DNA from: Neolentinus lepideus HHB14362 ss-1
Lineage: Eukaryota; Basidiomycota; Agaricomycetes; Gloeophyllales; Gloeophyllaceae
Assembly (NCBI GenBank): GCA_001632425.1
Contig: KV425587.1
Coordinates: 137,123 to 177,458 of the forward strand
DNA length: 40,336 nucleotides
Reading direction: 5' to 3'
The notes under the pieces were generated by a model. The model had not been told where the DNA came from. It made no database searches and saw only the letters and a list, made by a program, of their open reading frames with translations. Of this stretch, positions 24,058-34,478 are shown one piece after another. Each line of letters opens with the position of its first letter. Positions within the stretch are counted from its first letter, which is position 1. The translations under genes and the position numbers were made by a program.

Positions 24058-24229
24058 TGTGTCGGTCGTCGCAGGCGGTAGTGCCAAATAGGATATGCAG
24101 ATAGGTTCAAGAAACAAAGTTCAAGAACGCGCCTCGGACGCGTCCGACGGCGTGCTCGCACGCGTTCCCTGCCTTTCTACTATCACTCGCGGCGACAACT
24201 GCTGGCTAAAACACGCATAGGGAGATAAT
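24058..24229. promoter_or_regulatory. Shared divergent promoter of RVB1 and HAP5
   Basis: Only 172 bp separate the RVB1 ATG (minus, 24057) from the HAP5 ATG (plus, 24230), so both promoters must lie within or overlap this interval. It is GC-rich, with clustered CG-containing words (GCCTCGGACGCGTCCGACGG around 24131-24150, which includes GGACGCGTCC, an ACGCGT-centred palindrome). I see no TATA box. Co-regulation is inferred from geometry. Confidence 0.6.
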
Positions 24230-25099
24230 ATGACGAGTAACACGCCATACGTGCAGTCTGGAGACCCCCTCCACGAATTCCTGCGGTCGTTTTGGCAGAG
24301 ACAGGTCGACCAAGCCGAGCAGGAGACACCGGACTACAGGCACCCTCCGCTTCCGCTTGCGAGGATTAAGAAGGTTATGAAGAGTGACCCGGAGGTTAAG
24401 GCGAGTGTGTATTCTACTGATTATTACACATAGTTATTGACGAAAAATGTGTCTTGCTGGTCGTGTTGTGGCTCTAGATGATTGCTGCCGACGGTCGGTA
24501 CCAAAGTCTTGTGTTAGGATCTTACAGTAAACGTCGGTCTATTCGCAGCCCCCATCCTCTTCTGCAAAGCCTGTGAAAGTGTGTATCGTCTCCCCGTTGG
24601 CTTTCGACAATATGGGCTGACCCATTGTGGTATCACATGACAGTCTTCATAGCAGAGATTACGGCTCGCGCGTTCATCGTTGCAGACTCAAACAAGCGGC
24701 GTACGCTCTGTCGGGCAGATATCGCCAAGGCTCTCAGCAAATCCGATCAATTCGACTTCCTCATCGACATCGTGCCCCGAGACGAGGTCATTGGTACGAA
24801 GAAGGGCTCCGCAAAGAGGGACTCACAGGTATGTCAAGTATTTAATCCACTGTCATTGCAATTGTCACTGTTTCCTAGAAGCAGCAAGGTGTGGACCAGC
24901 AAACGGATCCTAATGCAATGCACGAGGCTGAAGGTGCTCCTGCTGAAGGCGGAATGCCTCAGCAGGTCGATTTACAACATGTGCGTGTTCTATTTCCTGT
25001 GATATCGGTGCACTGGCCGAGCGCTTGCATACATTGCAGTTCCAATCGTTGTTGCAACAAGGCCCTTCAGCATCGATGGATAGCACACAGTTGCCATGA
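24230..25099 (+). CDS. HAP5: CCAAT-binding factor subunit C (HAP5 / NF-YC), histone fold
   Basis: HAP5 is a subunit of the heterotrimeric CCAAT-binding factor; it dimerises with HAP3/NF-YB through a histone fold in the nucleus. The join 24230-24400, 24478-24493, 24549-24578, 24644-24828, 24879-24980, 25040-25099 encodes 187 aa. Family blocks are LPLARIKKVMKSDPEVK, MIAADAPILFCKACEIF, ITARAFIVADSNKRRTLCRADIA and SDQFDFLIDIVPRDE. The C-terminus is Gln-rich and short. Exon 2 is 16 nt. The first intron appears to use a GC donor (AAG then GCGAGT). The alternative GT donor six bases upstream keeps frame but deletes the conserved Val-Lys before Met-Ile. Confidence 0.94.
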
Positions 25100-25594
25100 T
25101 GTAGTCAAACTTAGGACTTCGTCGTGCTGTTTTAGTGCGTACATTATTTTCTGTTCTATGTTCCAGAGATTTGTAGGCTGATCCATCAGTCGACGTTCTC
25201 GTTTGTTCAGTGTCGGTGGTTTCCTTTTCATTACTGTCGGATGGCATGTATCTATACTGTTTTAGATCCGCAGATGCTTGTACGTTTATACAGTGCAGAT
25301 ACACGACTTTGTACTATTGTACGATCGAACTATGTAACAAGATAAAGATGAACATTCATAGGCCTCTTGCTGACGCTCACGGCATATTTGATAATTGACT
25401 CTGACAGCTGTTTACATTAACCCCATGGGTCTGCACCAGATTAACGTTTAGGTCGTGTTTCATAAGGTGCGGATACCGAGCTGTGCACCGGCGCGATGCC
25501 CATCTGACATCTGTGCATCGGCGCGGGTGAATTCATGTGCTCGATTTCTCGAGAACTCCGTTCGTGACCGTGTCAGGTACAGACAGACAGGAGG

Positions 25595-25601
25595 TATATA
25601 A
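25595..25601 (+). promoter_or_regulatory. TATA box of the DUF1348 gene
   Basis: TATATAA, 39 bp upstream of the ATG at 25641. The spacing leaves room for a very short 5' leader. This is the only TATA-like word in the immediate upstream region. Confidence 0.6.
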
Positions 25602-25640
25602 GAAGCTCGATAATCTTACACATCGCTAAACAGTACAAGG

Positions 25641-26208
25641 ATGTCTCTGGCCCCGCCATTCACAGCAGAAACGGCTCACGCCAAGGTCAAGAAAGCGCAG
25701 GACTTATGGAATACACAGTACGTCCGGATAGCAAGAGACTGCGCTATGAAGTATCATTTCCATGAATATTAACAGGAATCCGGCAAAGGTCACTTTAGCG
25801 TATACTGAGGGATCGATATGGCGGAATCGGTCATCGTTCCTCAGAGGACATAGGGAAATCCAAGATTTTCTGACGGCTAAGTGGCAGAAAGAAAAGAACT
25901 ATAAATTAAGAAAGGAGCTAGTACGTCCGGATCCTGATTTGTACAGTCGTGCCACTCTGAATAACTCGTTACAGTTCGCGTTCACTGATAACCAAATCGC
26001 CGTACAATTTTGGTACGAGTACCAGGATGCCCACGACGGCATGAAGTGGAAACGATGCTACGGCCTCGAAGATTGGACGTTCGCCGAAGATGGGCGGATG
26101 CGCAAGAGACAGATGAGTGGAAACGACGTGGAGATCACCGAAGAGCAGAGGTGGTTCAAAGGTGATGTTGATGTGAACAAGGTACCCATTGGGGAGGAGC
26201 ATTGGTAA
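25641..26208 (+). CDS. DUF1348 family protein (NTF2/SnoaL-like fold), 169 aa
   Basis: The two-exon join is 25641-25717 and 25776-26208 (GTACGT donor, TTAACAG acceptor), 169 aa, the full length for this small family found in bacteria and fungi. The characteristic run starts with WNTQNPAKVTLAYTEGSIWR and FLRGHREIQDFL, and continues with NQIAVQFWYEYQD, YGLEDWTF and the C-terminal EQRWFKG. Such proteins have an NTF2-like cone fold. No enzymatic activity is firmly assigned, and a ligand-binding or steroid-isomerase-like role is speculation. No signal peptide, so probably cytosolic. The intron interrupts the Gln codon before Asn-Pro. Confidence 0.92.
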
Positions 26209-27038
26209 ATTGCAGCTAGCTTTCAAGAAGCGGTGGACGGCGGAGAGTCCTACACGTCCCAGAATCCATGTACATCCTCCATAGTTCGATATACCGTCCA
26301 ATCACAGGTATCAAGGGAATAGCGCTTGCCAAGGAAGTAGTAGGGAATGGTCCGGGTAGCAGTGCACAGCGCTAGTGGCGGAAACAATGCGTGAGAAATA
26401 AAATAAAATCAAGCTATCTGATTTGGTCGCGGCTTGCCGAGTGTATGTGGGGTGCGAGGAGGTCTTTCGCTACTGTGACCTAGGAGTCATCGGCACCTGT
26501 TTTCATTCATGCAAGATAACATGTTCGAATATTACCATTCGATGAAAGCTCAGGCTACTGGTGAGTGCAATTGCAACTTGAAAATGTCCTGCAAATTACA
26601 TGCCTACTTCGACCTCAGACTGGCTGCACTTTTGTTGTTGGGCTCGATCTGTAACCGTTTAATGGTTGGCCACAACGCGTATGTGTTAATCCATTTCGCG
26701 TGGGGTTGTCATAACGTTCATATTTGCCCGTTCTGCCTGCCACGAAAGAAGACATTGCACCACTATTATCCCTGCTCCATGGACTGTTCAACGCGACCGG
26801 CTCCTGCGTTGCATGTAGTCCTTCGCGTCAAGCTGGATTCCTCTTTGACGTTCAATGCGGCTGCTTTGCCATTCCGGAGGTTTTTTGGACCATTCAGCTC
26901 CAAGTCAGCCTCGGTGAGTGCGTTCTGCTTTCGAATGCAACTGCGCGTTCAGCTTGCGCTGCTGACGTAAGAGCGAGTGGCTGGCATCGATGACGTCGAT
27001 GACGGTGGCTGACGATCGAACTGGCAGCTTCGAACGAG
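26209..27038. other. Gene-poor stretch (0.8 kb)
   Basis: A 153-codon plus-strand frame (26509-26970) and an overlapping one (26724-26993) are Cys-rich but show no domain, signal peptide or splice support. I leave them uncalled. GATGACGTCGATGACGGTGG near 26990-27005 contains a TGACGTC (CRE-like) word ahead of the TATA box at 27039. Confidence 0.35.
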
Positions 27039-27045
27039 TATAAAA
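27039..27045 (+). promoter_or_regulatory. TATA box upstream of the 27108 frame
   Basis: TATAAAA followed by GGCGGGG, 62 bp upstream of ATG 27108. A C/T-rich leader (CCGTCCCCCCACCTTCTTG) lies between, a common arrangement for highly expressed fungal genes. A CRE-like TGACGTC word lies about 45 bp further upstream. It makes transcription of this locus likely even though the product is unclear. Confidence 0.6.
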
Positions 27046-27107
27046 GGCGGGGTCCAACTCAAACCGTCCCCCCACCTTCTTGACCTTTTACCTTGTACAC
27101 AGAAATC

Positions 27108-27440
27108 ATGTCCTCACCTTGCAGCAACCTCATCGAAGCCTCGCTTAATCGCCTGGTGCAGCGCACCCTAGACGGCCCTGGTCCTTCCTTCGCCACCGAC
27201 CCTGGTGGTTCCGGGTGGTTTACCTCCTTCCTTTGCTCCTTCCCGCCCTCTCCGTCCCCAACAAGGACACAGCTCTATCCATTCACTGACTATCATCGAC
27301 CGCCTACCGGCATTCTTGGGGCTGGACCCTGCGACGGTGTCATTGCGTCGCTGGTCCTCGTCATCGGTGACTTTGTCTTCTTCACCGCGATGGGCCCCTT
27401 CAACTGTACCAGACAAGGCGGGTTCCGTTCGCTAGCATGA
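27108..27440 (+). CDS. Short hypothetical protein, 110 aa
   Basis: An uninterrupted frame from ATG 27108 to TGA 27440, placed 62 bp after a good TATA box. The protein is Ser/Pro-rich in the middle and has a hydrophobic stretch (GVIASLVLVIGDFVFFT) near the C-terminus that could be a membrane segment. No family is recognised. A spliced transcript using only part of the frame, or a non-coding transcript, would also fit. Confidence 0.35.
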   Translation: MSSPCSNLIEASLNRLVQRTLDGPGPSFATDPGGSGWFTSFLCSFPPSPSPTRTQLYPFTDYHRPPTGILGAGPCDGVIASLVLVIGDFVFFTAMGPFNCTRQGGFRSLA

Positions 27441-28641
27441 ATGATAGAGCTTATGTCCTATGTATTCCCTCTCCCCTCCCTCTCCAGTTCCTTTCACCAT
27501 GTTCTTGAGTAATAAAGGAAGCATGTACGGCACGCGAGCCGTGCTCGCTTCCTTCATTAATCAGGGACCTACAACAATGACGCATTGACTTACATATATT
27601 TCAGACGCGAGATATATCATCGCGTCGTTGTGGTAAGTCTATAATGTTTTGAGCATTGTTGGATTTGTGAGCTGACATTTGTTTAGTTGAACCCAATCCA
27701 TGGAACAATATCCTCCGGCGTTTGTCCTAGGCAAATCAACAAGGTCATTGCCTCTGCGCAACTCTTCCCGGAGACTGTTGCCGAAGATGGCGCAGACGAA
27801 TGCCCTACCCCTGCACTTCCCGCTTCTCAATCTCTCGACGTGATCGACATTGTTGAATGCATCGTACGAAAGCCTCGCATCGTGAAAAGAAAGCAAAAAC
27901 GGGGTTATTGCCGTGAGTATTCTCTCGCTTATGTTCATGGAGACCAATGGATACGTGCAGCCACTTTCCACAGATACAGCACAGTGCGAGCAGCGGCTTC
28001 GTCTTCCGCGGCTGCATCCCGTTGGGAGGCTCTGCAAGACAGCGTCTTTTGTATGCTTGAGATGGGATCCAGGCAGTATCCGAGGTCGATGCGTGCGCGC
28101 TATAACAACCCACATCAGGCTGCTCAGAATTTCTAGACGGTATGCTGTCCTCCCAATTTCAGCTGCATTTCTATTGACAAATCTTTCACTCGTGGTATTA
28201 CCGCCCATCTTGAGATACGACCCTACTGAGGACTGTTAGAGCATCGCGTTGCTCCACATTTCCGTCTTTTCCTTAGTCGACAAGCTTTTCATTTGTACTC
28301 TCTCACGTCTGTGATAGAGTCTGATTGCTCAATGTCTTCATAGCCTATCATCCATGACACGCTAAGGCAGAGCATCATTGTCGTGCGGAGCAAGGGGCCT
28401 TTTCAGCCCGAGCTTGAGTGCTAAACCTAACATCGGGTGTGTGCTCAGCATCGCACAGCCCGGTCTTGGGTTTATCACTCAAGCTCAGGCCGGGTGACGA
28501 GCTCGTTTTCATCTATCCGAACACTTCATCGCACCGCGAAGCCCCGGAGTCTGGGGAAGGGGAGGGGTAATTCCCAGCCGTAAATTGCAGGAGACGAAGG
28601 ATAGGCTTGATGATTGAGAAAGCTCAAACATAACCTTCGCA
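27441..28641. other. Unassigned stretch (1.2 kb) with long overlapping frames
   Basis: A 149-codon plus-strand frame (27687-28136) and a 189-codon minus-strand frame (28208-27639) overlap almost fully. Neither shows a domain or splice logic, so at most one is real and I cannot choose. The palindrome at 28405-28497 is listed separately. Confidence 0.3.
28405..28497. repeat. Imperfect palindrome, possible small MITE remnant
   Basis: The left arm AGCTTGAGTGCTAAACC (28411-28427) is matched by the right arm GGGTTTATCACTCAAGCT (28468-28485) in inverse. Weaker pairing continues outward (GCCCG against CCGGG) and inward (CGGGTGTG against CACAGCCCG). CAAGGGGCC, like the hAT-family terminus in this window, begins at 28391 just outside. 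I found neither a matching right terminus nor a target duplication, so membership in that family is not established. Confidence 0.55.
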
Positions 28642-29352
28642 ATGTGGATCGAAAGTGTGTTCAAGAGTTTGAATGTGAGTATTCTTGTGCCTGCATGTGT
28701 ACATAATATAATGTCTTCGGCCATTAGTCGGGAGAGCTATGAGATAACCAAGGGTTCGCACGCGTGTCCGAGGAGCTCTAGATGGGTTTTGAGGACGCCC
28801 ATGAAGATAGAGAGACTGGATATGATACAACACTATCCACCCTCTCTATCTTCTGTGGTGTCTTCAAGACCCATGGCTGCCACCGCGAACCATAGCGTTG
28901 ACTGGGAGGTCAAGAAATGTGCTCAGGCGTCGGCGGAAGCAGAACAATGTGTTGAGGAAGGTACTTCAGAGTCTGAAGTGGCAGATATTGTGCTATCCGA
29001 ATGATCAGTTGCAGTTAGCTCTCCCATACTCTACAACGACGCGGCGTACGTCCATGACTCTTGCCAAGCCAACTTTCTCGAGGATGTCGCGAGGGGTGCT
29101 AAGAAAATAACAACGCATCGAGGCAAGCATATCCGAGTAGTACAGGGAAGCTCTGGCACGGTGGAATTAAGAGGACAATTGGGAAGAGAAGGCTTGGGTC
29201 GTTATGATATAGCACATCCCTCATTCGATCTACCTGATGGAGGAGAGGATGACAGGGTAGTCAATATGGAGATTGAGGAGGATGACTATTGCGAAACATG
29301 CCCGGTCGCCCCTTCTCTTCCTGTTCAGACGATTGTCAGCACCAGTGCGTAG
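28642..29352 (+). CDS. Possible spliced hypothetical gene, 218 aa
   Basis: Two collinear frames share one phase and are separated only by a TGA at 29002. A 54-nt intron (28961-29014, GTACTT donor, TTGCAG acceptor) would remove it and keep phase, joining EQCVEE to VSSPILYNDAAYVHDSCQ. The second part is protein-like (acidic NMEIEEDDYCETC near its end) but matches nothing I know. A further intron near 28675 (a GTGAGT donor is present) may trim the first part. Start and 5' structure are unsure. An alternative is a decayed gene with a premature stop. Confidence 0.35.
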
Positions 29353-29389
29353 GCCCATGGAACGACAAGGAGAACACCGTGTCGTCTCA

Positions 29390-29447
29390 TTTGCGATGTG
29401 TAGTGGTTCAAGGGAGATCGATCTTCTGAACCAATACACATCGCAAA
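29390..29447. repeat. 58-nt near-perfect hairpin
   Basis: TTTGCGATGTGTAGTGGTTC at the left pairs with GAACCAATACACATCGCAAA at the right, with a single mismatch in 20 bp. The centre is itself a palindrome (AGATCGATCT, 29415-29424). The stem lies 37 nt after the stop of the preceding gene model. It could be a MITE remnant, an RNA-processing structure or a small-RNA precursor. No target duplication is evident. Confidence 0.8.
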
Positions 29448-30499
29448 CGAGAGGAAACGCCTCACCGAAATCAACATCGAGCTAATGCCGTTTGGGCTTC
29501 TGCCTCCTTCAAACTGCGAACCAGAGAATTCAGGACGTCCAGCGTTCCACACCCGCACCAACCCAGTCATTGCACCTTATAATTGCATCTCAGGTTGCTC
29601 AGAAAGGATGCGAGACACGGATCAGGTCTCTTCTCATTCGAAGTACTAGTACACGTCGCTCCAATGTAACAACCGTTACGGTCCGAAAGTATCGTAGGAG
29701 GTGCCTCAGAGCGCAGCCTTGAAGCCTTTCCTCGTCTCATGCGCCTTCTTATGCGCCTCGCACTCCTTGGACCGGTGGGCCTTCCAGGCCCTCTCAGTTG
29801 AAGCTCTGTAGTCCACGACTAAGCGGGGGCAGGTGGGTTGACTACTGTGGAAGTGAATCTTGAAGCGCAGCGGGACCGACCAGACCGTCATTGTTGAACG
29901 TACCGTAACTATTACCGAAATAACCGGAACCTAGCTGATGGCCAAAGCGCGCTGCGTCCGGACGCTGCTGATGATACAACCGGACAGTACGACAGGAGCA
30001 GTGTAGAATTCGGCAGACGTTTTCGAGGAGTAACAATATTTGGTAAGTCAAACGATAATTTTAAATTATTCGAGATTCGAAATGTTATGTATCATAAATA
30101 ATGGATTGATAAGTAGAAACTCTAGGCCCTCTACAAACTCCTCTCATCCACGCTTCACATATAAGTCCTGCAGGGAGCATGCTGTCGTTGAACTGCGCGC
30201 CCAGACAGGTGATTGTGGTCACCCCATCCTCACCCTGTTGGCGGGAAGAATTCCGGGTCTTCACGCATGTAGCGGACCGCTCGACGCGTCAAGACTCAGG
30301 AATTCTCGCCGACGAGAAGGTCACCTGGTATACATTTAGCCCAATTTTAGGCATGTTATGGCGGTCCATCAAGCAATGTTTGCGTTCTCGTACGCATAGG
30401 GCCTTGAAGACGGACGCCTTGATTATTATAAGAGGTATGCATCTCCCGATGTATATGCGAGAGCACGCCCGTCACATCTAAGCCTGAAATTTCCCTCAG
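29448..30499. other. Gene-poor stretch upstream of the GH3 gene (1.05 kb)
   Basis: No supported gene. A 61-codon minus-strand frame (29891-29706) ends in WKAHRSKECEAHKKAHETRK, which faintly recalls the tail of a MYND zinc finger, but the cysteines that define the domain are missing. A 100-codon plus-strand frame (30179-30481) has no motif. The GH3 promoter should lie in the last few hundred bases; no clear TATA box was seen. Confidence 0.35.
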
Positions 30500-33400
30500 A
30501 TGGTGCTGGTTGGATGGACGAGACTATGGGCTGCAAGCCTTCTGGCAGAGACGGCTTCCGCACTCGTCCGTGGCTCCTCAGACAGCCTCCATTTTAGCTT
30601 GGTATCTCGAGGAACTAATCTAGATGGATCTCTCCCGGTATACAAGAATCCAAATGGTTCCATTGAGGACAGAGTGAACGACCTTCTACCGCGTATGACC
30701 ATCGAGGAAAAGGTGGCGCAACTGTACGTCCACCTCCAGTTATTCCTTCCAACATTATAACGCTCGTGTGTTCGGTAGAATTCAAGGCGATATTGGTGGC
30801 TGGATGAATTTCACCGACCCACTTGATGACACGCTCATGTATAATCAGACTGGGCTGGAGCTCATGATGGCACAGAAAAACGGCGCAATATGGGGCGGCT
30901 ACCTCACGCCCTGGGATAAATTCGTTTACGGTATCACTATCGGGCAGAAGTACCTGATGGAGAACACCACACTTGGCATCCCAGCCATAGTTCAATCTGA
31001 AGGTGCGATTGTCCAGTGTGATACGTACGGTACCGGGTGAATCGTAATACTGGTCAGGTTTACACGGGTTCACAAACAATGGCACCATCTGGCCCTCTCC
31101 AATTGGCCTGGCTGCATCGTTCAACACTGAGCTCCTACAACAAGCCGCAGCGACGATCTCAGATGAGGCGGAGGGGCTTGGGTTCCATCAAATATTTGCG
31201 CCCGTTTTGGATCTCAGCCGCGAGCTGCGCTGGGGCCGAGTAGAGGAAAATTTTGGCGAGGATCCGTTCTTGTGCGTATGTCACACTGAACTGGAGAGGG
31301 GTGTACTAAAATCAAGCAATGGCGGACAGGACAGGTGAAATGGGAAACGCCTATGTGACTGGACTGCAGTCCGGAAAAAGGCGTAATACGAGTTCCACGG
31401 CTATTGCTAGGATGGCGGCCACTTGCAAACACTTCGCAGCGTACGGCAGCCCTCAGGGCGGATTGTAAGCAGTTCCTGAGTCTTGCTATCATATCCTGGA
31501 TTTAGTGTTCTCTTAGGAACATCGCACAAGTCAGCGGAGGAGAGCGGGAGCTGCGAACCTCGTACCTCAGGCCTTTCAACCGGGCTTGTGTAGAGGCTTT
31601 GGGGATTATGACGGCGTATGCTAGTTATGATGGAGTTCCAGCAGTTGCGAATACCCGTGCGGTTCCTGTCATCTTTGTACTTGACCCTCTCAATTATGCA
31701 GTTCTACCACAGACTTGCTGACAGACATTGTAAGCGCTTGCATGTTCTGTTCCTTCGAACTGTTCCTGTTAAAAGGGTCATATAGCTCCGCGACGAGTGG
31801 GGCTACCCATATCTGGTTACTTCGGACGCCGGTTCGGTCGACCTTCTGATCACTACTCACGGCGTCTGCGAGACGCGTGAATGCGCTGCAAAACTGGCAC
31901 TGGAGAACGGCATCCAGATGGAAATGGGTGGTGGCACGTATACGTATCTGACGCTGCCAGGTAAGCAAATAACTCGCAGGCGATAGTGATGTGGCTCTGA
32001 AGCAAGAGTGCAACAGACCAGGTGATTAACGGGACGGTAAACGTCTCGTACATCGATGAAACTGTGAAGACCATTCTGCGTACCAAGTTCGCCTTGGGCC
32101 TATTCGAGAGTGTGTATCTAGTGTTTACCATGTTCGTGTTACATATAACCTCTCCACAGATCCCTACCCCTATCCAGACTACCTCTCCACCCTCCGGATG
32201 CCTTCCACGCGTACACTGCTGCACCAAATGGAACAAGAAGCCATCGTCCTTCTCGAAAACCGTAATAACACCCTTCCTTTATCCACGTCCATTGGGTCGA
32301 TAGCTCTCATCGGCCCGCAAGTCGATCGCGTCTCCTTCGGCGACTACGTCTTCTTCAACGCCTCTCTGAATGGCATCTCACCCCTCGCAGGGTTCACGCA
32401 ATACCTGTCGAACACATCCGTCCAGATCAACTACGCCGAGGGCTGCAAGCTGTGGTCGAACGACCTCTCTGAGCTCCCGGACGCTCTCGAGGCGGCGGTG
32501 AAGTCGGATGTCGCAGTGGTGATGGTGGGCACGTGGAGTCTCGACCAGACGCTGCTGTGGACGCCCGGGACGAACGCGACCACTGGAGAGCATGTGGATC
32601 TGAGTGATTTGGGGCTGGTGGGAGCACAGCTGGAGCTGGTGCAGGCGGTGCAGGCAACGGGCAAACCGACAGTGGTGGTCTTCGTTAGCGGGAAGCCGGT
32701 GGCAGAGCCTTGGATCCAAGCGCGTGAGTGGTCTACGACTGTGTTTTTGACTTGGTATGTCTTATGGGGGTGTAGATGCGGATGCGGTGATCCAGCAGTT
32801 TTATCCTGGAGAGCTGGGTGGGCTTGCCTTGGCGGAGATCATTTTTGGAGCTGTCAGCCCGTCAGGTGTGTCGTGCTGAATAGCAGATTTTCACGGCTTA
32901 TAGACTTCTGAATGGAAGGTAAACTACCTGTGTCGTTCCCTCGAAGCGTGGGCACCATCCCTGTCTTCTACAACTATTTGAAGGGAAGCAGGCCGATCGA
33001 CCCGGGCATGATCACGGATAACGGAGCGCTGGTGTTTGGACACCAGGTTAGTGGAAGTCTGTCGTTATAACCTGGTGAAACGGAGGACTCACCGGAAAAT
33101 CGGTAGTACGTCTTGGACACCCCAGTGCCGCTGTGGAGCTTCGGTCATGGGCTGAGCTACACCACCTTCAACTAGTTCGTCTTAATGTCAGGCCACAATG
33201 CTGTGATATAACGTATAGATGAATAGCACCGACTTGGAGCTCTCAAGTCCGACCATCGGGACGTCGGATAACTTTAACGTATCAGTGACGGTGCACAATA
33301 ACGGTCCTATGGATGGAAAGGAAGTAGTGCAGGTGAGATTTCTTGTCTTGTCCTTGTCACTGGTCCGGACTTAATACCTTCTTAAGGTATACATGACGGA

Positions 33401-33683
33401 CATGTTCAGCTCCGTCGTCACGCCCAATCAGATACTTGTTGGATTCCAGAAGGTCGCAATCCCGTGCGTCTGCTTTGAACCCCCCATCATGTTATGGCTC
33501 CTTGCTGACATGTAATGTGTTTGTAGAGCGGGTGGCTCGCAGCGCGTCACCATCGAGGTGCAGTCCGAGCAGCTGGGCTTGTGGTCGCTAAGCAACGCCT
33601 GGGTCGTCGAGCCTGGGACGTTCGCGGTGAAGATCGGAACCAGCGACCAGACGTATCTGAACACGACATTGGTGGTGGTGTGA
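30500..33683 (+). CDS. Secreted glycoside hydrolase family 3 (beta-glucosidase/xylosidase type), 803 aa
   Basis: This type of enzyme releases terminal beta-linked sugars from oligosaccharides in plant or fungal wall breakdown. Fifteen exons join in frame: 30500-30723, 30779-31002, 31058-31271, 31330-31464, 31517-31656, 31713-31729, 31786-31960, 32017-32109, 32160-32723, 32776-32865, 32919-33046, 33107-33174, 33227-33332, 33387-33463, 33527-33683. The N-terminus (about 25 aa) looks like a modest signal peptide. GH3-N motifs are MTIEEKVAQL, PVLDLSRELRWGRVEENFGEDPFL and CKHFAAYG; VTSDAGSVD carries the predicted nucleophile, Asp332. GH3-C (LLENRNNTLPLS, LWSFGHGLSYTTFNY) and a fibronectin-III-like domain (NGPMDGKEVVQVY) follow. 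Many N-glycosylation sequons. Exon 6 is 17 nt. An apparent TAG after TTFN is removed by the intron at 33175-33226. Substrate cannot be told from sequence alone. Confidence 0.94.
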
Positions 33684-34478
33684 TATATGTTGTATCTCAT
33701 GTAACAGGGTTGCCCGCTGCACGCCTATGTCTCCCCCTGGTTGACTAGTATATCTCCCCATCGAATGGAAGGTATCTGATGACGGGCTTAATTAACTGTG
33801 AGAGAGGATGATCGTGGCTGTCGCTAGAATAACGGCCTATTGGGCAGTTCACATTAATGCTACGCCCAAGAGCAGCACCGCGTACCTCGCTGGCCGAGAA
33901 GACTGACCGTGGCCCTCAAGAAATGTCAGTGGCCGAAAACAAACAGGATGACGCCCTTGCGTCAGACGAGTCAACACGGCACCGAACGAACTATCGGAAG
34001 CCGTGCATGGGCGCCTATGGACGAATTTGAAAGGCTGAGCAATGCGATGTATACTTATCGTGAATATATAGGAGAAGGCAAAGGGGGTGGAAGGATCTGT
34101 TAGCTCGCCACTATCCCCATGACATTTCGACTCTGACCGCATTCAGAGTGCCCTTGATTTTTGTTGTACGTCGTGCGTGGCATTGGTTCTGCATTGGGAT
34201 CCTAATGAACTATCCTTGTGTCTAGAGAAACAATACGAGAAGTCCATATGCCTAGAGCTGCTTGAAGGGATGAGAGGTGGTATATAGGTGGGCTGCAAAA
34301 TTACCGTATCATCTTCTATTCGTCCTGTACGTATGTGGCTGAATTTGACATTTATCAAACCAAATACCAACAGAGGTGTTAACACTCGATACCGGTCCGA
34401 CTATGTGCTTGGCACTCTTTCGTCATCGCCGACCTGGGAATATGCTTTCCCCATTGATGATCAAGCTCCAACGTTATG
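33684..34478. other. Gene-free stretch (0.8 kb)
   Basis: 3' flank of the GH3 gene and of the minus-strand gene ending at 34479. Frames of up to 97 codons are overlapping and without motifs. No repeats were recognised. Confidence 0.4.

Noticed and set aside
26509..26970. 153-codon Cys-rich plus-strand frame
   Set aside because: No domain, overlapping frame in another phase, no splice support; possibly by chance.
27639..28208. 189-codon minus-strand frame overlapping a 149-codon plus-strand frame
   Set aside because: Neither has a recognisable domain or ordered splice sites, and I could not decide between them.
29706..29891. MYND zinc-finger-like tail on the minus strand
   Set aside because: WKAH...KECEAHKKA is suggestive, but the defining Cys residues upstream are absent and no joinable exon was found.
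33165..33226. Apparent in-frame stop after TTFN in the GH3 gene, suggesting a pseudogene
   Set aside because: An intron with GTTCGT donor and GAATAG acceptor (33175-33226) splices TA to C, giving Tyr and restoring the family sequence NYTDLELSS.
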